In this document: positions 1 through 8,469 of the stretch, piece after piece
Position numbering within the stretch: position 1 is the stretch's first letter
Layout: each line of letters starts with the position of its first letter
Notes under the pieces: generated by a model
Told to the model about the DNA's origin: nothing
The model's database searches: none
Seen by the model: the letters and a program-made list of their open reading frames with translations, nothing else
Position numbers and translations under genes: made by a program
Origin: an uncultured Prevotella sp.
Lineage (GTDB): Bacteria > Bacteroidota > Bacteroidia > Bacteroidales > Bacteroidaceae
NCBI GenBank assembly: GCA_900318395.1
Contig: ONKL01000061.1
Span: 1 to 48,954 of the forward strand
DNA length: 48,954 nucleotides
Direction: 5' to 3'

Positions 1-190
1 CTTAATTTTTGGCGTGTTTTTGGCGTGATATTATAAATTGATTTATATCAAATTATCATTATGCTTATATTGATTAATTTCTATTTCTCTTGTAATTCAG
101 GTATTTATGTAAAAGTATAACAAAAATGATAAATTTCAGTCTCAATACATGTTGGCGCCTCATCCCGACAACGCACAATGCCGGAAGCAA

Positions 191-216
191 CAAATGGCTG
201 AGTATTCAGCCATTTG
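191..216. repeat. Perfect 11-bp inverted repeat before the AEC gene
   Basis: CAAATGGCTGA and TCAGCCATTTG flank a GTAT loop, a perfect 11-bp stem ending 17 bases before the chosen ATG. There is no strong T-run after it, so it may be a weak terminator for a gene left of the window or a leader hairpin. Upstream, bases 6-27 hold two copies of TTTTTGGCGTG; the rest of 1-190 is AT-rich with no recognisable gene. Confidence 0.6.
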
Positions 217-233
217 TCATTTATAGAGGGAAT

Positions 234-1145
234 ATGTCAGAAGTCATGTTGACACTTTTTGCCATTGTCGTCGTTGGATACGTGGCAGGCAGATTAGGGT
301 ATATGGGTGGCGAATTCGACAAGCGGTTGTCGAGTCTCGTCATCAATATCACATGCCCCGCACTCATCCTCTCCTCGGCGATGTCAGGCGAATTGCCCGA
401 CAGTCGATTGATTCTGCCACTACTTGGCATCAGCACCCTTACCTATATTATATTAGCAGGTATGGCTCTGATCATTCCACGCTACCTCACTCGCAAGAAG
501 GACGACGAAGGCGTTATCGGGTTTGCTCTGATGTTTGGTAATGTCGGCTTTATGGGCTATCCCGTCGTAGCCTCCATCTTCGGGCATCAGGCAGTGTTCT
601 ATGCTGCCGTACTCAATGTCGTCAATACATTCGCAGTGTTCACCATCGGAACCATTCTGGTGGTGGGCGATCTTGGAGACGGCAAGCGATTCCAGAAAAA
701 GGTACTCTACAGCACCCCTATGCTCTCCGCCTATCTCGCCATGCTTATTGTGGCTCTTGGTATCAGTGACATCCCCGGCATTATCAGCCAGCCGCTCACC
801 ATGATTGGCAACATCACGGTGCCTGCCGCCCTACTAATCATTGGATCATCCATGTCACAACTCTCTCTGCGTACCATGTTAGGCAATCCCACGGTGTATG
901 CTACTACCCTATTCCGCCTGCTGCTGATTCCCATTGGTTTCCACTATCTTTGCCTGGCTCTTGGCTTCGATCAGTATGTGGTCGGCATCAACACCATCGT
1001 CATCGCCATGCCTGTTGCCACATACGGCACAATCCTATGCCTGAAATACAATCGTGACACGACCCTGATAACAGAGGTTACCCTTATTACAACCCTGTTA
1101 TCCATGCTTTCTATACCCCTCCTCACACTTCTTTTATCTATATAA
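234..1145 (+). CDS. AEC (auxin efflux carrier) family transporter
   Basis: Predicted 303-residue inner-membrane permease of the AEC family, which moves organic acids or auxin-like anions; the substrate here is unknown. The sequence is a run of about ten hydrophobic segments with the family's small-residue helices, including FGNVGFMGYPV in the first half and a second-half counterpart around MPVATYGTILCLKY. I start at ATG 234 (protein MSEVMLTLF) because it follows an AGAGGG ribosome-binding-like stretch and begins directly with the first membrane segment. An upstream in-frame ATG at 126 would add 36 polar residues that also encode the hairpin at 191-216, so it is unlikely. It stands alone; no TAnnTTTG promoter was recognised upstream. 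Confidence 0.85.
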   Translation: MSEVMLTLFAIVVVGYVAGRLGYMGGEFDKRLSSLVINITCPALILSSAMSGELPDSRLILPLLGISTLTYIILAGMALIIPRYLTRKKDDEGVIGFALMFGNVGFMGYPVVASIFGHQAVFYAAVLNVVNTFAVFTIGTILVVGDLGDGKRFQKKVLYSTPMLSAYLAMLIVALGISDIPGIISQPLTMIGNITVPAALLIIGSSMSQLSLRTMLGNPTVYATTLFRLLLIPIGFHYLCLALGFDQYVVGINTIVIAMPVATYGTILCLKYNRDTTLITEVTLITTLLSMLSIPLLTLLLSI

Positions 1146-1228
1146 TAAGGTAAATATTCCTAACACACCCATTCTTTTGATTTGTATCAACAAAACGGCT
1201 GTTATCGCACACAATTTAACGTAAACGC

Positions 1229-1259
1229 TTGCGAGAGCCAAAAATTCGCCGTACCTTTG
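1229..1259 (+). promoter_or_regulatory. Bacteroidetes-type promoter of the small secreted protein gene
   Basis: TTG at 1229-1231, 20 bases, then TACCTTTG at 1252-1259, followed by GCACC. This matches the Bacteroidetes -33/-7 pattern. It predicts a leader of roughly 85 nt before the ATG at 1351. Confidence 0.75.
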
Positions 1260-1303
1260 CACCGTCAAAAGACAAAAAGGATAACAAATTTAAGTTTTAA
1301 GTA

Positions 1304-1322
1304 GGTCGGCTATAAGCCAGAC
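1304..1322 (+). other. Hairpin in the 5' leader
   Basis: GGTCGGCT and AGCCAGACC can pair around ATA with one bulged base, within the leader between the promoter at 1229-1259 and the start at 1351. It could stabilise the transcript; no known riboswitch is recognised. Confidence 0.4.
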
Positions 1323-1350
1323 CGAGTAAAGAAAAAGAAAGGGTAAAAAG

Positions 1351-1713
1351 ATGAAAAAGATGATTTTGACATTAGTTGCAATGCTGAGTATGACAACTGC
1401 ATTTGCTGAGGAAGAGAGCACAAACAACGTCAACAATATGGCAGCCTACGAACTGAACGTCAACATGGATAAGCTCTCTGCAGTGCTGAATCTGGCCGAC
1501 GACCAGAAGGAGGCTGTCGCTGACATCCAGCACACATTCGCTTCAGAGCTGATGTTCGCTGCTCAGTACAGCAAGAACGACCGTAAGGCTCTTGTAGCCC
1601 GTGCTATCGACAACGATGTGAAGTGGATGCGCTACGTACTTGATGACAAGCAGATGCGTACCTATCTCCAGCTGCTGAACAGCACGATGAACAATCGCGG
1701 TCTGAACAAGTAA
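1351..1713 (+). CDS. Small secreted protein of unknown function
   Basis: A 120-residue protein with a clear Sec signal peptide: MKKM, a hydrophobic core and a likely cleavage after AFA (about residue 20), leaving a roughly 100-residue periplasmic domain. The mature part is predicted to be mostly helical and charged (for example NLADDQKEAVADIQHTF), with no Cys and no catalytic motif that I recognise. It is monocistronic: its own TAnnTTTG promoter, an A/G-rich ribosome-binding region (GAAAAAGAAAGGG) and a strong terminator right after it. This isolated, well-regulated layout resembles abundant small envelope proteins of Prevotella. I do not recognise the family, so function is left open. Confidence 0.8.
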   Translation: MKKMILTLVAMLSMTTAFAEEESTNNVNNMAAYELNVNMDKLSAVLNLADDQKEAVADIQHTFASELMFAAQYSKNDRKALVARAIDNDVKWMRYVLDDKQMRTYLQLLNSTMNNRGLNK

Positions 1714-1737
1714 GGAAACTAGTAATTACGTTATGGG

Positions 1738-1772
1738 AATCCCCAGCCGATCTGGCTGGGGATTGTTTTTTT
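1738..1772 (+). terminator. Rho-independent terminator
   Basis: AATCCCCAGCC / GGCTGGGGATT forms an 11-bp stem around GATCT and is followed by GTTTTTTT. The T-run lies only on the plus-strand side, so it terminates the small secreted protein gene. It touches the stop of the convergent reductase gene. Confidence 0.9.
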
Positions 1773-3171
1773 ATTTTCCTATCGGATTGCGCTTCAGCTG
1801 TTCAATCATGTCACTGATCTTGTGGAGCTCGCGGGTGATACGGATGCTCTGCGGACAATGAGGCTCACACTGATGACATCCAATACAGTGATCAGGCTGA
1901 CGCTCACGGGGCACGACACGATCCAGCGAAATAAGATACTGGCGACGGTGCTCGCGATAGTCCTTATCGCCAACGCCCATCGGCAGTGAGCCCTCGTTCT
2001 TACATTTATTATAATGTACGAAGATAGCAGGAATATCGATGCCATAAGGACAAGGCATGCAGTACTTACAATCATTGCAGGGGATATTCTCCAGACCAAC
2101 GATGCGCTGGGCGATATCCGTATCAAGCGAGCGCATGCCCTGCTCCTTCAAGGGCACCAGCGGACAATAGCTGAGCAGATTGTCTTTCAGATGCTCCATA
2201 TAGGTCATACCACTAAGCACGGTGAGCACACCCTCATACGTACCTGCATAGCGGAAAGCCCAAGAGGCTACACTCTTCGTGGGGTCGAACTTTTTCAACT
2301 CATTCACCAGATACTGGGGCAAATTTGCCAAACGTCCCCCCAGAAGCGGCTCCATGATGACTGCAGGAATGCCACGCTTATGGAGTTCCTCATAGAGGTA
2401 GCTGGCATCGACGTTACGATTGCTCATCTCATCAGCAAAGTCCCAGTCGAGATAGTTGAGCTCAATCTGCACAAAATCCCAGTGATACTGATCGTGCAAG
2501 GCCAACACCTCGTCGAACACGCTCTTCATTCCGTGGAATGAGAAGCCGAGGTTACGGATACGGCCAGCCTCACGCTCTTTCAGCAGATAATCCATCATGC
2601 CGTTGTCGACATAACGGCCCTTGAACTCTTCCATACTACCCCCGACAGCGTGCAGCAGATAGTAGTCAATGTAATCCACCTGCAGCTCCTTCATCGAGTT
2701 GTGATACATTTCCTTAGATTTCTCTGCCGACCAATAATCGCGGTTGAAGTTCGAGAGCTTTGTGGCGACATAGTACTCACTGCGTTTATGGCGGCTGAGG
2801 GCGATACCCGTACAATGCTCCGACTTACCCTGACAGTAGACAGGTGACGTATCGAAATAGTTAACGCCATGCTCGATGGCATAGTCCACCTGCTTGTTGA
2901 TCATCTCCTGATCATACTCATCACTATTATCCACCTTCGTCGGCAGACGCATCATGCCATAGCCCAAGAGCGACACCTTCTCCTTCGTCTTGGGGTTCTC
3001 ACGATAGGTCATCTTACCAATGGGTGGTTCCACCTGGTTCTTATAATCCTCGGCGGCCTGTTCTTCTGCTTTATTGCCTTGTTTACAGCCAGCCAAAGTG
3101 GCTGCCGTAGCAACGGTTCCAGCTCCAAAGAGCTTCAGGAACGAACGGCGCGATATATTCTTATCCTTCAT
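1771..3171 (-). CDS. Tat-exported aldo/keto reductase with C-terminal 2x[4Fe-4S] domain
   Basis: 466 residues. Residues 7-29 form a twin-arginine signal (SRRSFLKLF, hydrophobic core) ending in a lipobox-like LAGC with Cys29, so it is probably exported folded and may be lipid-anchored. Residues 60-350 are an aldo/keto reductase barrel with the full catalytic tetrad: Asp107 and Tyr112 (FDTSPVY), Lys138 (VATKL) and His174 (YLLHAV). The C-terminus carries two clusters of the CxxCxxC...CP type, at 365-375 and 429-440. Such proteins usually take electrons from ferredoxin-like partners. Its direct upstream neighbours are an iron-sulfur membrane protein and tatC/tatA, which fits a membrane-linked periplasmic reductase assembled and exported by the adjacent machinery. 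Substrate unknown. Confidence 0.88.
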   Translation of the reverse strand: MKDKNISRRSFLKLFGAGTVATAATLAGCKQGNKAEEQAAEDYKNQVEPPIGKMTYRENPKTKEKVSLLGYGMMRLPTKVDNSDEYDQEMINKQVDYAIEHGVNYFDTSPVYCQGKSEHCTGIALSRHKRSEYYVATKLSNFNRDYWSAEKSKEMYHNSMKELQVDYIDYYLLHAVGGSMEEFKGRYVDNGMMDYLLKEREAGRIRNLGFSFHGMKSVFDEVLALHDQYHWDFVQIELNYLDWDFADEMSNRNVDASYLYEELHKRGIPAVIMEPLLGGRLANLPQYLVNELKKFDPTKSVASWAFRYAGTYEGVLTVLSGMTYMEHLKDNLLSYCPLVPLKEQGMRSLDTDIAQRIVGLENIPCNDCKYCMPCPYGIDIPAIFVHYNKCKNEGSLPMGVGDKDYREHRRQYLISLDRVVPRERQPDHCIGCHQCEPHCPQSIRITRELHKISDMIEQLKRNPIGK

Positions 3172-3175
3172 TTGG

Positions 3176-3207
3176 CTTAATTTCTTAACTACTTAACTTC
3201 TAAATCT
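3176..3207. repeat. Degenerate 8-bp tandem repeat between two genes
   Basis: CTTAATTT, CTTAACTA, CTTAACTT and CTAAATCT are four imperfect octamers filling the gap between the reductase and the upstream iron-sulfur gene; the last supplies the TAG stop of the upstream gene. It resembles the other short tandem arrays at operon junctions in this window. Confidence 0.5.
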
Positions 3208-4663
3208 TCCTATGCACCTCATGCCCCTCGACATAGATCGCAGAGAACGGGCGTGACGGACATACATACTCACAGGCTCCACAGCCGATACAAGCTGCTT
3301 CGTTGATGGCAGGAACTTTAGGAGAATCCTCATTATCATGATCGAGCGGTACCATTTCTATCGCACCAGAAGGACAATGGCGGGCGCAGTTGCCACACTC
3401 CACCTCATCTGTCAGCACTACACAGTTTTTCTTGATCCAAACCGCATGACCAATCTGGATCGAGGTTTTCTCATCCTGATCGATTTTCTTGATAGCACCA
3501 GCAGGACACACCTCAGAACAACGGGTACACTCAGGACGACAGTAGCCATGCTCATACGACATCGTGGGCTGCATCAGATGCATCAAGTCGCCAGAAGGGC
3601 GCAACACCTGATTCGGACATTCCGAGACACAAAGCTGACAACCCGTGCAGCGTGTCGAGAGATTCTGGAATGAGAGCGAACCTGGCGGTGTCAGCGGTGT
3701 CTGCCGCTGGGGAGCCACCTTATCCTCTATTTCAGCCAGTCCGCCATCCATCAGTTTCTCCTTCTTCTGAGCCATCGCAGCAGTAGAGACCAAAGCAGAA
3801 GCCAACAGGAACGAACGCTTCGAGGCATCGACTGAAGCATTCTTCTTTGTCTGCATCGACGGCGAGTACTTCAGCGCATCAAACTTACAACTGTCGATAC
3901 AGTTGCCACAGGCCACACAGCGGCTGTAGTCCACCGTGTGCGTCTTGAAGTCGATGCAGGCAGCCTTACAGTTCTTCGAGCAGAGCGAGCAGTTCTTGCA
4001 CTTCTCTTCGTCGAAACGGATCTTCAGCCACGAGAAACGGGCAAAGAACGACAGGATGGTACCCACAGGACAGATGGTGTTGCAATAGGTACGTCCACCA
4101 CGCCAAGCCAGCACGACGAGTACGACCAGCGTCACAGCTGCTATTATCAGTACTGGGAGCGAGCGCATCCAGGTGTCAATGGTGTAAAAGGCATAGCTAT
4201 CCATCCGCTCTGCCATCATCGCCAGCAGATTATTACCCAGTTTCCATATCGGTTGGAAGATCATGGTGGCGATACGGCCATAAGCACTATAGGGTGCCAG
4301 CAACTGGAAGAGCGAGCCGATGCCAGCCACACCTGCCAGCACAAAAACTGCCAGCACAGGGTAGCGGAGCCACTTTACCTCCTTCGAATAGGAGTATTTG
4401 TTTTTCTTCCTGCGAAGACGCGCCAGCAGATCCTGGAAGACACCAAGAGGACAGATGACGGAACAATAGATACGTCCGAAGACGAGCGTCAGCGCAATCA
4501 GCGCCACTACAACCACCACGTTGAGCGCCATCACGGCAGGGAGGAACTGGATCTTTGCCATCCAACTAAGCCATTGATGCAACGTCCCCGTGAAGTCGAG
4601 GAACAGCAGGGTTATCAGTACAAAGAACACTGCTGCAAGGATTGTCCTGATTTTACGTAACAT
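3200..4663 (-). CDS. NapH/NapG-like fusion: membrane 4Fe-4S electron-transfer protein
   Basis: 487 residues. The N-terminal 210 residues have about five membrane helices and two NapH/CcoG-type CxxxCPxG motifs (CSVICPLG at 67-74, CNTICPVG at 194-201). Ferredoxin-type clusters follow at about 222-236 and 249-259. At 281-298 there is SKRSFLLASALVSTAAMAQ, a Tat-like or anchor-like hydrophobic segment inside the protein, followed by about 190 residues with four more Cys-rich motifs (CTGCQLCVSECP, CTRCSEVCP, CGNCARHCP, CIGCGACEYVCP). That order is what joining NapH to NapG would give. By family, it would pass electrons from the quinol pool to a periplasmic acceptor; the downstream Tat-type reductase is the obvious candidate (inference). 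Confidence 0.85.
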   Translation of the reverse strand: MLRKIRTILAAVFFVLITLLFLDFTGTLHQWLSWMAKIQFLPAVMALNVVVVVALIALTLVFGRIYCSVICPLGVFQDLLARLRRKKNKYSYSKEVKWLRYPVLAVFVLAGVAGIGSLFQLLAPYSAYGRIATMIFQPIWKLGNNLLAMMAERMDSYAFYTIDTWMRSLPVLIIAAVTLVVLVVLAWRGGRTYCNTICPVGTILSFFARFSWLKIRFDEEKCKNCSLCSKNCKAACIDFKTHTVDYSRCVACGNCIDSCKFDALKYSPSMQTKKNASVDASKRSFLLASALVSTAAMAQKKEKLMDGGLAEIEDKVAPQRQTPLTPPGSLSFQNLSTRCTGCQLCVSECPNQVLRPSGDLMHLMQPTMSYEHGYCRPECTRCSEVCPAGAIKKIDQDEKTSIQIGHAVWIKKNCVVLTDEVECGNCARHCPSGAIEMVPLDHDNEDSPKVPAINEAACIGCGACEYVCPSRPFSAIYVEGHEVHRKI

Positions 4664-4669
4664 AAAGTT

Positions 4670-5437
4670 TTATTTAGTATTTGTTTGTTTTGTCATTCCG
4701 ACGATCACGATGCTCATCTCGTAGAGCAGCCATATCGGCAGAGCTACCACAAAGAGCGTAAAGGCATCCGTCGTAGGTGTGATGATTGCAGCCACTATCA
4801 GGATGACCACCACTGCATGACGCCTCATCGCACTCATCATCTGAGCATTGATCAGCCCCATCTTTCCCAATATCCAGCTGACAACAGGCAGTTCGAAGAC
4901 GATTCCCATCACGAGATTCATCATCAGCAGCGTGTCCATATACGACTGCAAGGTCAGCATGTTCGCCACATCCTCACTCACCTGATAGGTTCCCAAGAAC
5001 TTCAGTGTCAGGGGAAAGATCAGCAGATAGTTGAGTGCCGTCCCCAACATGAACATCAGATAGCCGCTCGTGCAGAGCAGCGTGGCATAACGCCTTTCAT
5101 TGTCATAGAGCGCAGGGGCGATAAAGCCAAAGAGCATATATATAATATAAGGTGAAGCCACGAGCGCCCCCGCATACATCGCAGTCTTCAGGTGGATCAT
5201 GAACTGCTCAGTCAGACCCGTGTTCATCAGATGAATTGAGAACGGCTCCACCCCCATCAGCCTGTAAGTGATGAAATCGCTTGTCCTCGGAGCCAGAACC
5301 ACAGCGAACAGTTCATCTTTCATCACAAAGGCTACTGCCGCTGCCAGCATCGTCACCACCAGCGCCCTGACAATCACGCCTCGAAGTTCGTCGAGATGAT
5401 CCCAGAACGTCATGGTCTGTCCGCTCTCACTCTCCAC
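4670..5437 (-). CDS. tatC: Sec-independent protein translocase TatC
   Basis: 255 residues with six predicted membrane helices and the hallmark N-terminal motif FWDHLDELR, the part of TatC that binds twin-arginine signals. Length is normal. The listed start is GTG at 5437, which lies inside the end of tatA (11-base overlap). An ATG at 5413 (MTFWDHL) is also possible and would remove eight residues, MESESGQT, that are encoded by the tandem repeat overlapping the gene boundary; I regard that ATG as at least equally likely. It lies between tatA and the iron-sulfur/reductase pair, so the translocase is co-transcribed with its probable cargo. Confidence 0.93.
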   Translation of the reverse strand: MESESGQTMTFWDHLDELRGVIVRALVVTMLAAAVAFVMKDELFAVVLAPRTSDFITYRLMGVEPFSIHLMNTGLTEQFMIHLKTAMYAGALVASPYIIYMLFGFIAPALYDNERRYATLLCTSGYLMFMLGTALNYLLIFPLTLKFLGTYQVSEDVANMLTLQSYMDTLLMMNLVMGIVFELPVVSWILGKMGLINAQMMSAMRRHAVVVILIVAAIITPTTDAFTLFVVALPIWLLYEMSIVIVGMTKQTNTK

Positions 5438-5480
5438 CTTTCACTTCCTCACTTTTCACTCCCTCACTTTTCACCTCCTC
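5425..5480. repeat. 7-8 bp tandem repeat at the tatA/tatC boundary
   Basis: On the minus strand the end of tatA reads as repeated AGTGAAA / AGTGAGG units (GGTGAAA, AGTGAGG, AGTGAAA, AGTGAGG, AGTGAAA and degenerate copies). They encode the TatA tail ([17 protein letters not shown]), the TatA stop and the alternative GTG start of TatC. The units match in reverse the TTTTCAC heptamers at 46344-46371. Confidence 0.65.
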
Positions 5481-5612
5481 GTTCATTCCCTCCTTGAAGC
5501 TCTTCACGCCCTTTCCAAGGCCTTTCATGAGCTCAGGAATCTTCTTGCCGCCGAACAGCAGCAGCACGATGAGGGCAATGACCAGTATCTCTTGCATTCC
5601 AAGTCCGAACAT
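5427..5612 (-). CDS. tatA: Sec-independent translocase subunit TatA/E
   Basis: 61 residues: a short N-terminal membrane helix ([13 protein letters not shown]), the FGGKKIPEL hinge typical of TatA/TatE, and an amphipathic helix ([15 protein letters not shown]). With TatC it forms the pore for folded, cofactor-bearing proteins. The tail after residue 44 is a three-fold EEVKSE-like repeat that comes from the DNA tandem repeat rather than from a conserved TatA domain. It is the first gene of the tat operon, with a promoter at 5640-5671. No separate TatB is present, as is usual in Bacteroidetes. Confidence 0.93.
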   Translation of the reverse strand: MFGLGMQEILVIALIVLLLFGGKKIPELMKGLGKGVKSFKEGMNEEVKSEGVKSEEVKGGE

Positions 5613-5639
5613 AATTATTGTTATTTGGGTTTACGTGGG

Positions 5640-5671
5640 CAAAGATAAGCAAAAAAGCCGAAAGCACCAAA
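5640..5671 (-). promoter_or_regulatory. Promoter of the tat operon
   Basis: On the minus strand TATCTTTG lies at 5647-5640 with a TTTG at 5671-5668, spaced by 20 bases. The start site would fall about 20 bases before the tatA ATG at 5612. The -33 region overlaps the terminator hairpin of the preceding operon. Confidence 0.75.
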
Positions 5672-5687
5672 CTTTCAGCTTTTTTTC
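5651..5687 (-). terminator. Bidirectional-looking terminator
   Basis: AAAAAAGCCGAAAG and CTTTCAGCTTTTTT pair around CACCAAA with one mismatch, with a T-run on both sides. It lies about 70 bases after the stop of the anti-sigma-like gene (5757, minus) and just before the tat promoter. Confidence 0.65.
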
Positions 5688-5756
5688 TTACGCAACGATG
5701 GATTTCTGTTTTCAAAAGGATAACAGTGCATTAAACGCTAGATAAGGCGAAACAAC

Positions 5757-6155
5757 TTACTTTTTATAAAATAACGATGTGGTGAACACGTTTTCGCCGT
5801 TAACAAATTCATACTCGGCAGTGTCCATTGAAGTGAGAGCCAAATAGATACCTAACCCACCCATCTGGCGCTGTGCTATCGGAAGAGAAAAGTCGGGCGG
5901 TTCATTTTTAAGTGGGTTGAATGGCACTCCCCCGTCACGGTAGCACATAGTGAAACGGTCATTTTCGCACGAAATCTCCACGTCCATATAGTTGCTTCCC
6001 GAATAGTCCACGATATTCACCACCAATTCCTCAACCACCATACGGATAATCCTCCACATATTATCATTCAACGATACCACCTCCTCAGTCCGGATAATGG
6101 TATCGATGATACCAAGGGTCTTGCCCTGTATTGGCTCGAAATGTAACTGCGTCAT
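5757..6155 (-). CDS. RsbW-like histidine-kinase-type ATPase (anti-sigma factor family)
   Basis: 132 residues, essentially a single GHKL ATPase domain: N-box helix with VVEELVVNIVDYS (about 40-52), YRDGGVPFNPL (G1-type box) and GGLGIYLA (G2-type box). Stand-alone domains of this kind are usually anti-sigma factors/serine kinases (RsbW/SpoIIAB-like) that act on anti-sigma antagonists. No STAS-domain antagonist or PP2C phosphatase gene is in the window, so the partner is unknown. The start codon overlaps the stop of the helix-hairpin-helix gene by one base (TGATG), so translation is coupled. Last gene of a four-gene minus-strand operon, followed by a hairpin at 5651-5687. Confidence 0.85.
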   Translation of the reverse strand: MTQLHFEPIQGKTLGIIDTIIRTEEVVSLNDNMWRIIRMVVEELVVNIVDYSGSNYMDVEISCENDRFTMCYRDGGVPFNPLKNEPPDFSLPIAQRQMGGLGIYLALTSMDTAEYEFVNGENVFTTSLFYKK

Positions 6156-7120
6156 CAGAATTCAACGTAAGGTTCAAGGCGTTCGATGACCTCTTGCGGG
6201 AAATCTCGCGAGAGACGAAGATCGCTGAGTGAATGTAAAGGGCCGTGCAGACGACGATAGTCAGTGATGGCGCGCGCCATAAAAAAGGTAATGTATGGAT
6301 GGCGCTTCAGCTCGTTGAGTGAGAGCTTGTTCAGATTCAGTTTTTGAGGATGGGCGTCACAGACAACGAGAAAGGATTTGACTTCTGACGGAAAATCCTC
6401 GATTTCATCAAGTTGATCCACATTAACATAGCCTCCCAGACGCTGTCCGTACTGAACAATCTTACGGGCATAATAAGGACCAATGCCAGGAATCGTCTTC
6501 AAGGCTGTGGTATCAGCGGTGTTCAATACTACCGTCTCACCAGGGCGGAGTTTGGGAGAATTGAGCGGAATCGAGGGGACAGGGCCATGATTCTGACGAA
6601 CAGAATCACGCGACCTGTCCCTTTGATTCCGAGTCCAGTTTCCTCGATTCTGAGAAAAAGAGCCTTGAGATGTGCGACGTTCTTGTTTCAGCAGGGTCGA
6701 AGCAGGCAGATAATCATCGGAGATACGGATATAAGGCTCAAGTTCGCGATACTGTTTCACGGTCAAACCATAAAGGCGGGCAAAGTCGGTCTTTTGGCGA
6801 TAGATACCTCCAGCAGCACGATACTTATAGATATTCCTTACCTGCCAGGACTTTAAACCCAAGCGCAGCAGTTGGGTGCTATCTGCCGTATTAGGGTCGA
6901 AGGGGAAAAGCTCTGCTTTCTTCGGCGTATCAAGGGGGCCATTCGCGTTATTCTTCGCTGAATGATAGACATGTTCTCTTGATTCGACATCCTTTGAGTC
7001 TTCTCCATCAGACTCCCCGCCCGCAAAGAAGATCACTGTCAAGGCTACAACGATTACAAGGAGTAAGGTGAGGATCACCTTACGATCGGACTTCTGAAGA
7101 TAGAAGAACTCACGGATCAT
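6155..7120 (-). CDS. Helix-hairpin-helix (ComEA-like) protein, membrane anchored
   Basis: 321 residues: one N-terminal membrane helix (about 14-33, VILTLLLVIVVALTVIFF), a polar linker, then several helix-hairpin-helix units. The clearest is LNTADTTALKTIPGIGPYYARKIVQYGQRLGGY (about 195-230, with the GIGPYYA turn); others lie near 75-125 and 255-320. This architecture is common in Bacteroidetes and resembles ComEA, which binds DNA on the outside of the inner membrane, but here the domain is repeated and a competence role is not shown. The start overlaps the upstream transporter stop by 4 bases (ATGA). Confidence 0.82.
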   Translation of the reverse strand: MIREFFYLQKSDRKVILTLLLVIVVALTVIFFAGGESDGEDSKDVESREHVYHSAKNNANGPLDTPKKAELFPFDPNTADSTQLLRLGLKSWQVRNIYKYRAAGGIYRQKTDFARLYGLTVKQYRELEPYIRISDDYLPASTLLKQERRTSQGSFSQNRGNWTRNQRDRSRDSVRQNHGPVPSIPLNSPKLRPGETVVLNTADTTALKTIPGIGPYYARKIVQYGQRLGGYVNVDQLDEIEDFPSEVKSFLVVCDAHPQKLNLNKLSLNELKRHPYITFFMARAITDYRRLHGPLHSLSDLRLSRDFPQEVIERLEPYVEF

Positions 7121-8469
7121 AAGATGTCAAGCTGATGGAGGAAAATCAACAGGATACAGAGTGGAACAATGTATCGGATAGCGAACATATAAGCGTGATA
7201 GAATGCCACGCCGATGCTGCCCTGATTGGTAAATTCATCCTGCAACAGTTGACGACTGACAAACCATCCCATCATAATACTCGTGAGGAAGGCTCCCGCA
7301 GGCAACATCAGCTGAGCTGTCAGCATGTCACAGAAGTCCATCAGCGACAGTCCGAAGAGTTGGATTCCGCTGTAAGCACCCACTGACAACGAGCAGAATA
7401 CGGCTAACAGCGAGCAAACCACTGTGAGAACCCAGGCTGCACGCTGACGAGGTATCTTCAACTCCTCATGAAAGAAAGCAGTACCTATCTCATGCATGGA
7501 GATCGTAGACGTGAGGGCTGCAAACACCAGCAAGGCATTGAAAAGCACAGCAATCACGTAACCTGCGATAGGCATGCTACTGAAAGCCTGTTGGAACACA
7601 TTCGGCAACGTAATGAAAATGAGTGACGGACCACTATCAGGCTGTACTCCCACCGAGAAGGCGGCAGGGAAAATCATGAGTCCTGCTAGGATAGCAATGA
7701 AAGAATCGAGCAAGGCAATCTGAGTGGCAGAACGCAGCAGGTTGGTATCGCGCTTGAAATAAGAAGCATAGGTGCAGAGACAGGAGGTGCCAAGACTCAA
7801 GGAGAAAAAGGCCTGACCTAAAGCCTCAAGGAACACATCCTTGCTGACTTTCGAGAAATCGGGCTTCAGCAAGAACTCAATACCTCCACCAGCGCCAGGC
7901 AACAGGCACGATGCTGCCACCAGTACCAACAAGATGATCAGTAATAATGGCATCAACAACTTCGAAGCGCGCTCAATACCATCGTTGACCCCCTTCGACA
8001 CCACGAAGTGCGTAATCAGCACAAAGCCCACAGCCCACAGGCAAGGACGGAGGGGATCGCTCGAGAATGTCTTGAAATAAGAAACGATGTAGTCTGGATC
8101 ACCCTGCAGACGACCCGACAGCGCAGCCGTCAGATACTGCAGACACCAGCCTGCCACCACTGCATAGAAGCCAAGGATGATAGTAGAGGTGAGGATGCCG
8201 AGATAGCCCACGAAGCGCCAACCCTTGCCACCCATGACGCTATAGGCACGGGCAGCATTCGTCTGGGCATGACGACCCACAATAAACTCGCTGATCATGC
8301 CAGGAATACCAAGCAGGAATACACAAGCAAAATAGACAAGGATAAATGCGGCACCACCATTCTGTCCCGTCATGAACGGGAAACGCCAGATGTTGCCTAA
8401 GCCTACTGCTGAGCCTGCTGTAGCCAACACGATGGCAAGCTTACTACCGAATGTTCCCCGCTTCTCCAT
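7117..8469 (-). CDS. Sodium-dependent transporter, NSS (LeuT) family
   Basis: 450 residues with about eleven to twelve membrane helices and the NSS signature GSAVGLGNIWRFP at residues 19-31, the unwound TM1 segment that binds sodium and substrate in LeuT. Family members import amino acids or other small amines with sodium. It is a close paralogue of the gene immediately upstream (8470-9834): both share the TM1 signature, the SGPSLIFITLPNVFQQAF segment in the middle, and similar C-termini ending in LILIFLHQLDIL/LGLL. Adjacent placement indicates tandem duplication. The exact substrate cannot be read from the sequence. Confidence 0.9.
   Translation of the reverse strand: MEKRGTFGSKLAIVLATAGSAVGLGNIWRFPFMTGQNGGAAFILVYFACVFLLGIPGMISEFIVGRHAQTNAARAYSVMGGKGWRFVGYLGILTSTIILGFYAVVAGWCLQYLTAALSGRLQGDPDYIVSYFKTFSSDPLRPCLWAVGFVLITHFVVSKGVNDGIERASKLLMPLLLIILLVLVAASCLLPGAGGGIEFLLKPDFSKVSKDVFLEALGQAFFSLSLGTSCLCTYASYFKRDTNLLRSATQIALLDSFIAILAGLMIFPAAFSVGVQPDSGPSLIFITLPNVFQQAFSSMPIAGYVIAVLFNALLVFAALTSTISMHEIGTAFFHEELKIPRQRAAWVLTVVCSLLAVFCSLSVGAYSGIQLFGLSLMDFCDMLTAQLMLPAGAFLTSIMMGWFVSRQLLQDEFTNQGSIGVAFYHAYMFAIRYIVPLCILLIFLHQLDIL

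Noticed and set aside
191-216. Rho-independent terminator
   Set aside because: Perfect stem but no T-run on either side; kept only as an inverted repeat.
3938-4660. 240-codon plus-strand frame opposite the NapH-like gene
   Set aside because: His/Gln/Arg-rich shadow of membrane-helix codons; no promoter or domain.
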